Part shown: positions 1 through 7,804 of the stretch, piece after piece | How the letters are laid out: each line of letters starts with the position of its first letter | Numbering within the stretch: position 1 is the stretch's first letter | Origin: Alysiella sp. | Lineage (GTDB): Bacteria; Pseudomonadota; Gammaproteobacteria; Burkholderiales; Neisseriaceae | NCBI RefSeq assembly: GCF_030525755.1 | Contig: NZ_JAUNEC010000013.1 | Span: forward strand, 1-36,778 | Length of the DNA stretch: 36,778 bases | Reading direction: 5' to 3' | Notes under the pieces: model-generated | What the model was told of the DNA's origin: nothing | What the model saw: the letters and a program-made list of their open reading frames with translations, nothing else | The model's database searches: none | Program-made: the position numbers and the translations under genes

Positions 1-8
1 AGCCAGCC
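1..8 (+). repeat. End of a probable AGCC phase-variation tract in mod
   Basis: The first eight bases are two AGCC units, read in frame as Ala-Ser-Gln. Meningococcal modA varies phase through an AGCC tract at this place in the gene, and the protein sequence that follows matches that family. Only two units are visible, so the tract itself is an inference from position and family. Confidence 0.5.
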
Positions 9-1756
9 AATTATACACTAAATTGACCACAAAAAGAAAAGAAATCTTCTTTAATCAAGTGCTTGCTTTTGACGAGATAGACCGCCTGTTTGACAAAAAA
101 GCACTCTGCAACTTCACACGCCACAACCCAAATGGCACACAACCCGTTTCAGGCAGCCTGAAACGCCACCCAGACGGCACACTTGCCGAAAATCTGATTA
201 TGAAAGGCAATAATTTGCTTGCCTTGCATTCTTTACGCTTTCTGATTGATAAAAAATTACTCAATAAAATCAAATTAATATACATTGACCCGCCCTACAA
301 TACGGGCAATGACGGCTTTAAATACAACGACAAATTCAATCATTCCACTTGGCTGACTTTTATGAAAAATCGGCTGGAAATTGCGCGCGAATTACTGGCT
401 GATGATGGCGTAATTTTTGTGCAATGCGATGACAATGAACAGGCGTATTTGAAAATCTTAATGGACGAAATTTTTGGGCGTGAACATTTCATCAATACCA
501 TTATTGCCGAAATGAGCAACGCTTCGGGCAATAAAATCAATCATGCCATTAAAGGCAAAAAATTTCCCAAATTAAAAGAATACATTTTGCTGTATGCCAA
601 AGACAAAAGACAAATCAAATTAAGCATTCCCAAACAAGCAAAAGCAAAATGGGACACAGAATACAATATATTTATCCCTGAATTAACATGGGAAAAATTT
701 GAGAAAATCATTGAATTAATTGAAGAAAAAAATCAAACTGAATTAAATAAGATGCTTTCTGCATTATCGCTCACTTCATTAACTGAATGGATTAAAGTGA
801 ATGAAAAAAAAATCATTGATGATTGGAAAGTCCATCATGCAGCGCAAATCACCAATGAAAAATTAAATGATAAACAAATAAATGAACAAGCCATTTTAGA
901 TTGGAAATGGGCAAATGCGTATCGGATTGTGGCTTCAAAACCCAATAAGGCACTGCAAAAAAAAGCCCTTGATTTGACTTTTTATCAACCCATTCAATCA
1001 TTAAGCAATAAAAGCGGTGATTTAAAACTCATCTTAACCAATTTCAACAGAGAAACCGAAACAGCACGCATTGAATTGGCATTTGCCGAAATCAATTCGA
1101 CCACATTCTTTGGCGACATTTGGTTCAAAATCGTAACCACAGGTGGCGTGGCACAAGAAGGTGGCGTTCATCTTGCCAATGGCAAAAAACCAGAGCAACT
1201 TTTAAAAATCATTTTGGATTGTGCCAGCAAACCCAATGACCTTGTTTTGGATTTCCATTTGGGGAGCGGTACAACTTGTGCCGTTGCCCACAAAATGGGT
1301 CGTCAATACATTGGTATGGAACAAATTGAAAACCAAATTGGGCTTTCATTAATAAGATTGAATAACGTCATTCAAGGCGATGAAACAGGCATTTCCAAAG
1401 CCGTAAATTGGCAAGGCGGTGGCGATTTTGTTTATGCAGAACTTGCGCCATTCAACGAAACCGCCAAGCAGCAAATTTTGGCTTGCGAAAATTCAGGCAG
1501 CCTGAAAACGCTGTTTGACACATTGTGCGAAAAATATTTCTTGAAATACAACGTCAATGTGAACGATTTTGCCGAAAAAATCATGACAGAACCCGAATTT
1601 CAAAATATGCCACTTGATGAACAAAAACGCATGGTGCTGGAAATGTTGGATTTAAATCAAATGTATGTGCATTTTTCTGAAATGGACGATGCACAATTTT
1701 CAGGCTGCCTGAATGAAAATGACAAAGCCTTAAACCATGATTTTTATGGGGAATAA
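2..1756 (+). CDS. mod: Type III R-M adenine methyltransferase (Mod, ModA-like), 5'-truncated by window
   Basis: This is the modification and DNA-recognition subunit of a type III restriction-modification system; it makes N6-methyladenine. The frame is open back to base 2, so the TTG at 23 is probably not the start and the N-terminus lies outside the window. Numbered from that TTG, motif IV DPPY is at residues 89-92 in IYIDPPYNTG and the SAM-binding motif I FHLGSGTT follows at about 411-418. This order is that of beta-class methyltransferases. The divergent, lysine-rich stretch between them (about 165-380) fits the variable target-recognition domain. From memory, the segment YTKLTTKRKEIFFNQ closely resembles the Haemophilus/Neisseria ModA sequence just after its repeat tract, and the window opens with AGCCAGCC, the unit of the meningococcal modA tract. 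The gene is followed after 2 bases by res. Uptake sequences lie inside the reading frame at 147-163, 1492-1506 and 1698-1712. ON or OFF state cannot be judged without the upstream repeats. Confidence 0.93.
   Translation, partial: ASQLYTKLTTKRKEIFFNQVLAFDEIDRLFDKKALCNFTRHNPNGTQPVSGSLKRHPDGTLAENLIMKGNNLLALHSLRFLIDKKLLNKIKLIYIDPPYNTGNDGFKYNDKFNHSTWLTFMKNRLEIARELLADDGVIFVQCDDNEQAYLKILMDEIFGREHFINTIIAEMSNASGNKINHAIKGKKFPKLKEYILLYAKDKRQIKLSIPKQAKAKWDTEYNIFIPELTWEKFEKIIELIEEKNQTELNKMLSALSLTSLTEWIKVNEKKIIDDWKVHHAAQITNEKLNDKQINEQAILDWKWANAYRIVASKPNKALQKKALDLTFYQPIQSLSNKSGDLKLILTNFNRETETARIELAFAEINSTTFFGDIWFKIVTTGGVAQEGGVHLANGKKPEQLLKIILDCASKPNDLVLDFHLGSGTTCAVAHKMGRQYIGMEQIENQIGLSLIRLNNVIQGDETGISKAVNWQGGGDFVYAELAPFNETAKQQILACENSGSLKTLFDTLCEKYFLKYNVNVNDFAEKIMTEPEFQNMPLDEQKRMVLEMLDLNQMYVHFSEMDDAQFSGCLNENDKALNHDFYGE
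147..163. repeat. DNA uptake sequence (inverted pair), representative of a window-wide family
   Basis: TTTCAGGCAGCCTGAAA holds AGGCAGCCTGAA on the plus strand and AGGCTGCCTGAA on the minus strand. Further copies inside genes include 1492-1506, 1698-1712, 2840-2856, 3671-3688 and 3885-3896. Single, unpaired copies (for example 3885-3896, 13123-13134, 29642-29653, 29955-29966) read AGGCTGCCTGAA, so this is taken as the dialect of the organism. Such words bias transformation to DNA of related species. Confidence 0.9.
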
Positions 1757-1758
1757 TC

Positions 1759-4500
1759 ATGAAAACTTTATTTGATGTGATTGAAAACCGCAAGCAATTT
1801 TATGTGGAAGACGGTAATACAGACAAATTCGCCATTCCGAATTTTATTACTGCTAATTTGAAATTTCCCTTGTTTGATTGGCAGAAATCGGCTTTGGAAA
1901 ATTTTTTGATTTTTGAAAATTTAAAATCAATCAAAGAGTTCCCCGACATCAAAAACCACCCCACGCATTTGCTGTTTAACATGGCAACGGGGGCGGGCAA
2001 AACGCTGATGATGGCGGCTTTGATTTTGTATTATTATGATAAAGGCTATCGGCATTTTCTGTTTTTTGTTAATCAAAACAATATTGTGGATAAAACCGAA
2101 AACAATTTTGTGGACGCATCACACAATAAATTTTTGTTCCAACAAAAAATCATGCACGGCAACCGTGTTGTGCCGATTAAAAAAGTAGATGTGTTTAGCA
2201 ATAATCCGCAGGGTATTGAAATCAAATTTACCAGCATTCAAAAGCTGTATAACGACATTCCTGTGGAACACGAAAACCAAACCACACTCGCCGATTTGCA
2301 CAAACTCAATATCGTGATGTTGGGCGATGAAGCACATCATTTGAACACGCAAACCAAAAAAGACAGTCAAAATGAAGAATTGGATTGGGAAAAAGAATTG
2401 ACCGAAAAATCCAGTCAAAAAGAGATTGAACGAAAAGGCTGGGAGCATATGGTTTTAGAATTGATTTTAAAGAAAAATGGCAAACCCAGCCAAAATGTGT
2501 TGCTGGAATTTACCGCCACGCTGCCTGAACATGATGCCATACAGCAAAAATACACCGATAAAATCATTGCCCAATTTGATTTAAAAGATTTTTTGCAAGC
2601 AGGTTTTACCAAAGAAATCAATTTGGTCTCATCTACGCTTGCCAAAAAAGAACGGGTTTTGCATGCTTTGCTGTTTGCGTGGTATCGCCACCAAATTGCG
2701 CTGAAATACGACATTGCCAATTTCAAACCTGTGATGTTGTTTCGCAGCAAAACGATTGATGAATCGTGGCAGGATTTTGAATGGTTTTTGCGTTTAACAC
2801 AAAATTTGACAGGGCAAGATTTTGATTTCATAAAAGACATTTCAGGCAGCCTGAAAAACAGCGAAACACAAAACGAGCAAGGCAAATCGCGCACCGAGCA
2901 AGTTATGGCATTTATGTCTGATAGGTTTTCAGGCAGCCACGTTGCCGATTGGATACGCCAAAATTATCAAGCATATCAGGTTATTATCACCAATTCCAAA
3001 AGCAATAAAAACAAAACCAAAGAAATTACCGATGCAGAAACAGACAAATTGCTCAACAGTTTGGAGGCAGCAGACAACCCAATCCGTGCCATCTTCACGG
3101 TAGATAAATTAACCGAAGGTTGGGACGTACTGAACTTGTTTGACATCGTGCGGCTTTACGAAGGCACAAATCCCCCAAAATCGGGCAAAAATAAAGTCCC
3201 AACGGTTGCGGAAAAACAATTGATTGGGCGTGGTGTGCGTTATTACCCTTTTGCTTTTGAAGACAAAATACCCAATAAACGCAAATTTGATGCAGATACC
3301 CAGCATGAATTGCGTGTGTTGGAAGAGCTGTTTTACTACACGCATGATGAGCAGTCGCGTTATCTTTCCCTATTAAAAGCAGAATTACGCAAAGACGGGT
3401 TCATCGCCGAAAATGACGATAAAGTGTTGCAAAAATTCGCCATTAAACCACAATTTGCCGAAAATGAAAGTTTCAAAAATTGGCTGATTTGGGTCAATGA
3501 AAAGCAAGCCAATCCGCATAAAAAGCAAAATAATGCCAATAGTTTACGCGCTGCCAATATATGCATGAAAATCGCAGCCCATTCACGCCAATCTTTGCGT
3601 GAAACCTTGTTTGTGGCAGACAAAACATTGGATAAAAGTGAAACATTGGCAACAAGTGGTTATAGCCAAATTTTCAGGCTGCCTGAAATAGAAAAACACA
3701 TCTTTGACAAAGCATTACATATTAAAGGCAAAAGTGGAAATTCATTTTTCCATTTCAAAAACTTACAAGATAAATTGGGTATTACCAGCCGCGATGAATT
3801 ACAAGCAGATTTGCTGGAAAATTGGCAAATTGAATTTGTGAATTTGGGTGCAGATAAACACATTTCACCAGATGATAAATTGGCAGGCTGCCTGAAAATT
3901 TTGGATAAAGTGACAGTACATTTAAATGAATGCGACACGCCTTTTATCGGTACAGAACATTTCACACCCAAAAAATTGTGGGATATGTTTGGCAAGCCTA
4001 AACAAAAATGGGTAGAAAAAAGCAAAATCAAATCTGAAATCGTGCAAAATCATGATTGGTATGTGTTGGATAATTTTATCGGGAATGGTTTGGAAGAAGA
4101 TTTGTTGCAATTCATTGCCGAAAAAATCCAAGATTTGCGTGCCAAATACGATGTTGTGTATTTATTGCGTAATGAAGAAGTGCTGAAATTGCACCATTTC
4201 CAAAATGGCGAAGGCTTTATGCCAGATTTTATTTTATTGTTGAAAAACAAAGAAAAAACTGTTTCAGGCAGCGTGCAAGATTTTTTGCATTACCAAATTT
4301 TCATTGAGCCCAAAGGCGAGCACTTATTGGAAAAAGATGCATGGAAACAGGATTTTTTGGCACAACTCACACAAAAATATGGCAAGGAAAATTGGCTGAT
4401 GCAAGAAACGCCACATTATCGTTTGATTGGTTTACCGTTTTTTCGTGAACAAGATGTTGAGCATGAATTTGCAGCTGAGTTTCAGAACCTGTATTCATAA
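1759..4500 (+). CDS. res: Type III restriction endonuclease subunit R (Res)
   Basis: Res is the ATP-dependent translocase/nuclease subunit that works only in complex with Mod and cuts DNA carrying two unmodified sites. The 913-residue length is normal for the family. Walker A ATGAGKT is at residues 76-82, the DEAH box at 190-193 (MLGDEAHH), and a helicase C-terminal region includes the TEGWDVLNLF and QLIGRGVRY segments typical of Res. Near the C-terminus a PD-(D/E)xK nuclease core is visible: D823 in MPDFILLL, then E850 and K852 in IEPKGEH. The start ATG lies two bases after the mod stop, so the two are co-translated. The frame is intact. Several uptake sequences lie in the gene. The last codons (AGAACCTGTATTC at 4484-4496) share 13 bases with the arms of a palindrome near 30906. 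Confidence 0.95.
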   Translation: MKTLFDVIENRKQFYVEDGNTDKFAIPNFITANLKFPLFDWQKSALENFLIFENLKSIKEFPDIKNHPTHLLFNMATGAGKTLMMAALILYYYDKGYRHFLFFVNQNNIVDKTENNFVDASHNKFLFQQKIMHGNRVVPIKKVDVFSNNPQGIEIKFTSIQKLYNDIPVEHENQTTLADLHKLNIVMLGDEAHHLNTQTKKDSQNEELDWEKELTEKSSQKEIERKGWEHMVLELILKKNGKPSQNVLLEFTATLPEHDAIQQKYTDKIIAQFDLKDFLQAGFTKEINLVSSTLAKKERVLHALLFAWYRHQIALKYDIANFKPVMLFRSKTIDESWQDFEWFLRLTQNLTGQDFDFIKDISGSLKNSETQNEQGKSRTEQVMAFMSDRFSGSHVADWIRQNYQAYQVIITNSKSNKNKTKEITDAETDKLLNSLEAADNPIRAIFTVDKLTEGWDVLNLFDIVRLYEGTNPPKSGKNKVPTVAEKQLIGRGVRYYPFAFEDKIPNKRKFDADTQHELRVLEELFYYTHDEQSRYLSLLKAELRKDGFIAENDDKVLQKFAIKPQFAENESFKNWLIWVNEKQANPHKKQNNANSLRAANICMKIAAHSRQSLRETLFVADKTLDKSETLATSGYSQIFRLPEIEKHIFDKALHIKGKSGNSFFHFKNLQDKLGITSRDELQADLLENWQIEFVNLGADKHISPDDKLAGCLKILDKVTVHLNECDTPFIGTEHFTPKKLWDMFGKPKQKWVEKSKIKSEIVQNHDWYVLDNFIGNGLEEDLLQFIAEKIQDLRAKYDVVYLLRNEEVLKLHHFQNGEGFMPDFILLLKNKEKTVSGSVQDFLHYQIFIEPKGEHLLEKDAWKQDFLAQLTQKYGKENWLMQETPHYRLIGLPFFREQDVEHEFAAEFQNLYS

Positions 4501-4510
4501 CCTTGATGCA

Positions 4511-4610
4511 GTCGCAGAAATGAAAATGCAATACAAGGTAACAATGCTCGCCGTATGCGAACAGTACATAAGAGAATGAGTAATGCCGTAGTACTTTTTC
4601 ATTCTACGAC
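4511..4610. repeat. MITE-like palindromic repeat, copy A
   Basis: A 100-bp imperfect palindrome. The left end GTCGCAGAAATGAAAATGCA pairs with the right end, whose reverse complement starts GTCGTAGAATGAAAAAG. Read on the minus strand it aligns with copies at 26648 and 32847, including the central CTTATGTAC. It lies 10 bp after the res stop and could also act as a terminator. Confidence 0.75.
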
Positions 4611-4686
4611 CATATTCAGGCAGCCCAATTAACAAAAAGATACTGTATTCGGTGTCAAACCTAAAAATAATAAATCATTGTTTTGT

Positions 4687-5670
4687 TTATGTATTTATTT
4701 TATGCTTACTCTCATCAAACATCTCATTATGCTTGATGCAGTAGTAAGCATATTTTATCAGCTTGGTCATCATCATGACATAAACTTGTTTCGCGTGCTT
4801 GCCACGCGCTATCTGTTTATCAAACCACGAACGCCAGAGTTTACTTCTCGTACAAGCAGACCGAGCTGGCATATACAAGGATTTTCTGATTGAGCTGTCC
4901 CCCATTTTGGATACACGCTCTTTCCCTTTGTGCTTGCCCGATTGCCTGATTATTGGCGATAAGCCCAAGTAGCTGATGAGTTTTTTATGATTTTGGAATT
5001 TGTCTATGTCTATCAGAACGGGTAATAAAATCTGTGATGTGGTGCGACCTATACCCGTTATGCTTTCAAGTATTTTCTGCTTGTGTTTGAGTTCTTGATT
5101 TTCTTCTATCAGTTGCTGCATTTGCGTTCTGCACGTTTCCAGCTCTGTTTCAATAAATTCAATTGTTCTTTGTATTGATGATTGACTGTATTCATCTGCC
5201 ACTTCTAGACGTTGCTTTTCTGATACAAGCATTTGTGTAAGCTGGTTGGTGCGTCTGTGTAAGCTAGTTAATTGAATGCGTTGCTCTGTTTTGGGTTGCC
5301 ACAATTCGGGTTTATCGTGTTCGCAGAAGTCGGCAATCAATTTGGCATCTTGTTTGTCTGTTTTCACTCTACGCAAATGGTATTCTGCATAGCTTTTGAT
5401 GATACTGGGATTGACTACGCTGATTGCGATTTGGTGTGCATTTAAGAAGTTGGAAAATGGAAGATAATAAACATTTGTTGCTTCACAGCAAGCGTGAATT
5501 TCTTTGATATTGTATTGATTTTCTTGAATAAAGTCTAAAAGCTGTTGAAAGCCAACTTCATTATTAGATATTTTAAGATATTGATATTTTTGATTTTGTT
5601 TAAAAACTAAATCAATCCAAAGTTTTGAAATATCGATACCTAAATAGATTTTGTATTTTTTTGTCATCAT
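4687..5670 (-). CDS. IS110-family transposase/recombinase (Piv/MooV-like)
   Basis: A 327-residue DEDD transposase of the IS110 family, which works as a site-specific recombinase through an RNase-H-like fold and a C-terminal serine domain. Visible acidic residues are D13 (YLGIDISK), E63 (CCEATN), and D105/D108 (RVKTDKQDAKLIADF). The Transposase_20 region carries ITGIGRTTSQILL and YLGLSPIIRQSGKHKGK, followed by GDSSIRKSLYMPARSA, where the family's catalytic serine lies. The frame is full length without stops. It sits beside a filamentous prophage; neisserial Nf/MDA phages are known to carry such pivNM genes at one end, so it may be the integration enzyme of the phage. The upstream AT-rich leader is the place where IS110 elements encode a bridge RNA. 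MMTK gives two possible adjacent starts. Confidence 0.93.
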   Translation of the reverse strand: MMTKKYKIYLGIDISKLWIDLVFKQNQKYQYLKISNNEVGFQQLLDFIQENQYNIKEIHACCEATNVYYLPFSNFLNAHQIAISVVNPSIIKSYAEYHLRRVKTDKQDAKLIADFCEHDKPELWQPKTEQRIQLTSLHRRTNQLTQMLVSEKQRLEVADEYSQSSIQRTIEFIETELETCRTQMQQLIEENQELKHKQKILESITGIGRTTSQILLPVLIDIDKFQNHKKLISYLGLSPIIRQSGKHKGKERVSKMGDSSIRKSLYMPARSACTRSKLWRSWFDKQIARGKHAKQVYVMMMTKLIKYAYYCIKHNEMFDESKHKINT

Positions 5671-5776
5671 TTCTCAATAAAAATAAGCAGTCATAAAATA
5701 ATTTGATACAAAATAACAACAAGTACAAAACAAGTCTTGTTATAAAAGCTAATTATTCAATCGCTTATGATACTGT
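5671..5776 (-). ncRNA. Candidate IS110 bridge-RNA region upstream of transposase
   Basis: About 100 bp of AT-rich noncoding DNA precedes the transposase within the inferred element. In the IS110 group (for example IS621) this end encodes a bridge RNA with loops that pair to target and donor DNA. Seen here: a hairpin AACAAG-A-CTTGTT on the minus strand and the segment ATAACA, which matches the left half of the inferred target. A convincing pair of guide loops could not be drawn by eye, so this marks where to look rather than a firm call. Confidence 0.25.
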
Positions 5777-5784
5777 TATGATTC

Positions 5785-5880
5785 AAACTAAATTAAAATC
5801 GTGTGTGCCAATCTTTCAGAATGCTTCACTCTTGCGAGCAAGGCTGCTTATTGCGACATCACACGACTTAATCATCATAA
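5785..5880. other. Inverted-repeat region downstream of zot, possible terminator
   Basis: TCGTGTG (from about 5799) and CACACGA (about 5862) form outer arms around a small CTTGC-GA-GCAAG hairpin at 5833-5844. It follows the Zot stop codon and may end the phage transcript. No clean T-run is present. Confidence 0.3.
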
Positions 5881-5894
5881 CATGGTTTTATAAA

Positions 5895-7076
5895 TTATTG
5901 AATATTTTTTAAATTTTCTGGATAATCTGGTGTGAGTGTTGGTCTCACTTCTCCACCCATCACAGCGATTTGTGTTTGTTTGTGGTTTTCAACAGTCTCA
6001 TTTGTGTTTACTTGCTGATTTGGCTGTGTTTCATCTCTGAAAGGGTCAAACGGTAAGCCATTCTCTGCGTATTCAATGCACATTTCTTTTGTGATTTCAC
6101 GAAGTTTCGTTGCTTGGTCTGAATAACAAGTACAGTCGCTTTTGCCACCTTTTATACATGCTGCTATGCGTTCGTATTGTTTAACTTGTCGTATGCTGTC
6201 ATAAATGGGTTTGCTTTCTGGACGCTCTGCAAGCGTGGGTATGAACATTTCAGCGGTTAAACTGCGATTTTGCTGTGGATTTTGTAAGGCGTTTTGTGCA
6301 GCAATTTGTTGCTCTATGTTCATGCTTATGGGTGCTGATGCGCTTATTGTTTCTGTGTTTTGCGCTGCTTGTTCTGTTGTGTCTTTTCCCATATTTTTCA
6401 GTAATGTGTAACTCATGTAGAACATTATTGGTATAAGTAAAATGGTAATCGGCAACACAAAGACCCATTTGCTGCGTTTGTTGTGGTTTTGTGTGTGAAT
6501 TTCTGCTGATTTATATAAATCCTTAACTTTGTCATTTATTTTGTGTATTTTGGCTAATGCATCTTTTGATTGTGTGAGCGGATTGTTTGCGCAGTACTTC
6601 CATTCTAGTAGTGTACGCATACCTAGCTTATTTTTTGCAATGTGGTAATGCTTACCTACGAGATTGCGAACGCGACTGTCTATGTCTTTGGGGTCTTGTG
6701 TCAGTATGAAGATGTCGACACCCAAGTGTCTGTGTGTATTGAGCCATGAGACGTTTTCAGGAACCTTGCTGCCGTTACTGCGTGCTGGGTAAACATCTTG
6801 TACTTCGTCAATGATGATTATGCTGCCTAAATTTTCTTCTTTTTTAATCCATTGATAACAGTCATGGAAGCTGAGTTGCTCATCGGTACTGTATGCTTGT
6901 TCTGATTGAATGCTGCTGACTTGAATGTGTGGCAGTTGCAGTTCTTTGATGTTGCTGAATACTTTTCTCAAGTTACCGCTTTGGTCTTTAAAAATGGGGT
7001 CTGTGAGCATTAAATGAACCATATGTGCGGTTTTGCCTGCGCCTGGTTTGCCTGTGATGAGTACGATTTCTGCCAT
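5895..7076 (-). CDS. Zot-like phage assembly ATPase (pI analogue)
   Basis: A 393-residue zonula occludens toxin (Zot) family protein, the filamentous phage assembly/export ATPase in the inner membrane. Walker A GKPGAGKT is at residues 9-16 and Walker B is in SIIIIDEVQDVYPAR near residue 85. The segment NTHRHLGVDIFILTQDP is typical of the family. One membrane helix lies near residues 205-225 (WVFVLPITILLIPIMFYM), leaving a periplasmic C-terminal part with several cysteines. It is the last gene of the phage operon, 61 bp after the DUF2523 gene. The start ATG has no strong Shine-Dalgarno but matches the usual family N-terminus. Confidence 0.92.
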   Translation of the reverse strand: MAEIVLITGKPGAGKTAHMVHLMLTDPIFKDQSGNLRKVFSNIKELQLPHIQVSSIQSEQAYSTDEQLSFHDCYQWIKKEENLGSIIIIDEVQDVYPARSNGSKVPENVSWLNTHRHLGVDIFILTQDPKDIDSRVRNLVGKHYHIAKNKLGMRTLLEWKYCANNPLTQSKDALAKIHKINDKVKDLYKSAEIHTQNHNKRSKWVFVLPITILLIPIMFYMSYTLLKNMGKDTTEQAAQNTETISASAPISMNIEQQIAAQNALQNPQQNRSLTAEMFIPTLAERPESKPIYDSIRQVKQYERIAACIKGGKSDCTCYSDQATKLREITKEMCIEYAENGLPFDPFRDETQPNQQVNTNETVENHKQTQIAVMGGEVRPTLTPDYPENLKNIQ

Positions 7077-7137
7077 GACTGTTCTCTCATTATTGAGTTT
7101 TAATGTTTTGCTTGATTTATATGGGTATCTGTGTTGT

Positions 7138-7434
7138 CTAGGTCTTTTTACCTATTCGTGATGTAATTTTGGTCATGCCTTGCAACGAGATGTAAAACGT
7201 GAATGCGCCTAATAGAATATTGAGTGCAACACCACCCCCTGCAATATAAAAGAGTTGTAGAAGTTCATTGGGTAAGATATTGATATTGGCTGTGATTTGT
7301 GTTTTGAAACCAGATACTACATGTTCCAATCCTTTGTAAGTTACAGCCGTAATGCCTAATGCAATTAGTACTTGTCCAATCAGGGTTTTTAGCCCATTTA
7401 AGAGTGAAGGGATTAATGCTGCAAGAAATTTCAT
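7138..7434 (-). CDS. DUF2523-type phage membrane protein (pVI-like)
   Basis: A 98-residue hydrophobic protein with membrane segments near residues 15-35 (LIGQVLIALGITAVTYKGL) and 63-88 (LFYIAGGGVALNILLGAFTFY). Small proteins of this type, annotated DUF2523, lie directly before zot in Neisseria, Pseudomonas and Ralstonia inoviruses and are regarded as pVI-like minor coat or assembly proteins. Gene position supports the call. A purine-rich AAAAGGAAACC lies just upstream of the ATG. Confidence 0.8.
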   Translation of the reverse strand: MKFLAALIPSLLNGLKTLIGQVLIALGITAVTYKGLEHVVSGFKTQITANINILPNELLQLFYIAGGGVALNILLGAFTFYISLQGMTKITSRIGKKT

Positions 7435-7472
7435 AAATGGTTTCCTTTTAAATTTACCTTTAATAATTTGCC

Positions 7473-7534
7473 GATACTTGATAAATAATTTAACTTAAAA
7501 ATTGATTTTTAAGTTAAATTATTTATCAAGTATC
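7473..7534. other. Perfect 30-bp inverted repeat with 2-base loop (phage intergenic region)
   Basis: Arms 7473-7502 and 7505-7534 are exact reverse complements, starting GATACTTGATAAATAATT. The arms are AT-rich and lack a following T-run, so this is not a usual terminator. In the viral single strand it would fold into a 30-bp hairpin, which fits a phage packaging signal or complementary-strand origin. Confidence 0.85.
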
Positions 7535-7560
7535 TAGGTTACTGGTCATGTTCGGTTTGT

Positions 7561-7653
7561 GGGGGTCTAGCCCCCCACGCCCCCCAGTCTCACTTGCGAC
7601 GCCGCGCGGGCAAGGGGGAACGGCGCAAAAACCCGCGCCTTACCACCTTGCCC
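7561..7653. other. GC-rich nested hairpins in phage intergenic region
   Basis: GGGGG/CCCCC arms at 7561-7565 and 7571-7575; GGGCAAGG at 7608-7615 pairs with CCTTGCCC at 7646-7653, enclosing GGCGC/GCGCC arms. This is unlike the AT-rich genes around it. Filamentous phage intergenic regions carry such stems for origin and packaging functions; which one this is cannot be told. Confidence 0.6.
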
Positions 7654-7682
7654 TTACGGCAGAGTGTGGGGTCGCTTCCAGT

Positions 7683-7783
7683 CTGTCAAGGGGGTATTCA
7701 TAAAGATTTAGGGCTTCAAGATAGCTGACTTTAACTCTTAAATTTGCAAGCCCTAAATCTTTACAAAACTTCCCCCTTGACAG
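7683..7783. other. Two-tier inverted repeat in phage intergenic region
   Basis: Outer arms CTGTCAAGGGGG (7683-7694) and CCCCCTTGACAG (7772-7783) enclose inner arms AAAGATTTAGGGCTT (7702-7716) and AAGCCCTAAATCTTT (7748-7762). Both pairs are perfect. With the two structures to its left it fills the 370-bp gap between the tspB-like and DUF2523 genes. It may be the phage origin or packaging signal. Confidence 0.8.
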
Positions 7784-7804
7784 CCTTACAGCTCCGTGAA
7801 GAAA

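Larger units (their letters stand above)
4639..5776 (-). mobile_element. IS110-family element (Piv-like), borders inferred
   Basis: One transposase gene with about 220 bp of noncoding DNA upstream and about 45 bp downstream, bounded by a direct repeat GATACTGT at 4639-4646 and 5769-5776. IS110 elements lack terminal inverted repeats and share a short core with their target, which fits. Joining the flanks (minus strand) gives ...CATAACAGTATCTTTTTG..., and TAACAGTATCTTT also occurs in both repeats flanking lepA (13076-13088, 15102-15114). The boundaries are inference. Alternatively the gene is a native part of the adjacent filamentous phage, as pivNM is in neisserial Nf phages. Confidence 0.55.

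Noticed and set aside
5703..5912. A 69-codon plus-strand ORF upstream of the transposase
   Set aside because: No ribosome binding site or known motif; it lies over the noncoding end of the IS110 element and the phage end.
7561..7680. CRISPR-like or rRNA-like GC-rich segment
   Set aside because: No regular spacing of repeats and no rRNA sequence; the stems fit phage intergenic DNA better.
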